Assembly (NCBI GenBank): GCA_017545095.1
Contig: JAFYCU010000278.1
Coordinates: 1 to 23,622 of the forward strand
From: Muribaculaceae bacterium
GTDB taxonomy: Bacteria > Bacteroidota > Bacteroidia > Bacteroidales > Muribaculaceae
Length of the DNA stretch: 23,622 nt
Direction: 5' to 3'
Part shown: piece after piece, positions 23,615-23,622 of the stretch
How the letters are laid out: each line of letters begins with the position of its first letter
Numbering within the stretch: the first letter of the stretch is position 1
Position numbers and translations under genes: made by a program
The notes under the pieces: generated by a model
The model's input: only the letters and a program-made list of their open reading frames with translations
What the model was told of the DNA's origin: nothing
Database searches by the model: none

Positions 23615-23622
23615 CAAAGTTA
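23615..23622 (-). promoter_or_regulatory. Leftward TAACTTTG -7 box at the window edge
   Basis: Read on the minus strand the last bases are TAACTTTG followed by TGACGG. A leftward transcript would start near 23608 and enter 23509-23600, where I see no long open frame, only a 10-codon ATG frame and a hairpin formed by GTGC and GCAC (23521-23538). The upstream half lies outside the window. Confidence 0.3.

Noticed and set aside
1..23622. CRISPR arrays, tRNA/rRNA genes, insertion sequences
   Set aside because: No regularly spaced repeats, no cloverleaf pattern, no transposase or terminal inverted repeats were seen.

Overview
The window comes from a Bacteroidales-type (Bacteroidota) genome, probably a gut commensal. 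The evidence is several perfect TAnnTTTG -7 promoter boxes, genes with few clear Shine-Dalgarno sites, a lipoprotein of Bacteroidota style, and protein families common in that order. The genus cannot be fixed from sequence alone. No tRNA, rRNA, CRISPR array, transposase or integrase was found.

Layout. (1) 62-817: a membrane-anchored NERD-nuclease/zinc-ribbon protein. (2) 1036-20995: one very long, tightly packed plus-strand operon. It opens with a TAACTTTG promoter, a perfect 11-bp inverted repeat and a WYL-domain regulator. Ten genes follow with gaps of 0-24 nt or short overlaps: an MTase-like protein without a catalytic NPPY motif; a 1283-aa helicase/Eco57I-type adenine methyltransferase fusion; a SIR2 protein with an intact zinc ribbon; a DUF4268/PD-(D/E)XK nuclease-like protein; an ApeA-like HEPN protein; an HNH nuclease; an unrecognised 843-aa protein; a 2108-aa DruE-like helicase with DUF1998; a stand-alone ScoMcrA-type sulfur-binding-domain protein; and a small unknown protein. 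(3) 20996-23360: two short units. One is an ankyrin-like protein plus a 55-aa ORF; the other is a lipoprotein plus a secreted small protein. Both are driven by near-identical promoter elements. (4) 23361-23622: an intergenic region with three successive hairpins and TAACTTTG boxes facing each other.

Interpretation. The operon looks like a composite anti-phage locus. A helicase-methyltransferase part could mark and scan DNA. A Druantia-III-like part (843-aa protein plus DruE-like helicase) carries an HNH nuclease and a modification reader. Between them sit three effector-type genes (SIR2, DUF4268, ApeA). Base composition supports a mosaic: hand-counted 60-nt lines read 62% GC at 5881, 27% at 6241, 55% at 8221, 23% at 9841 and 65% at 10441. 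One sharp break falls inside the helicase-methyltransferase gene, between its SAM-binding half and its catalytic/recognition half. Reading frame and translational coupling are kept throughout.

Limits: family calls come from recognising motifs by eye. The Druantia assignment, the split roles of the methyltransferase-like proteins and the ncRNA candidate are inferences.
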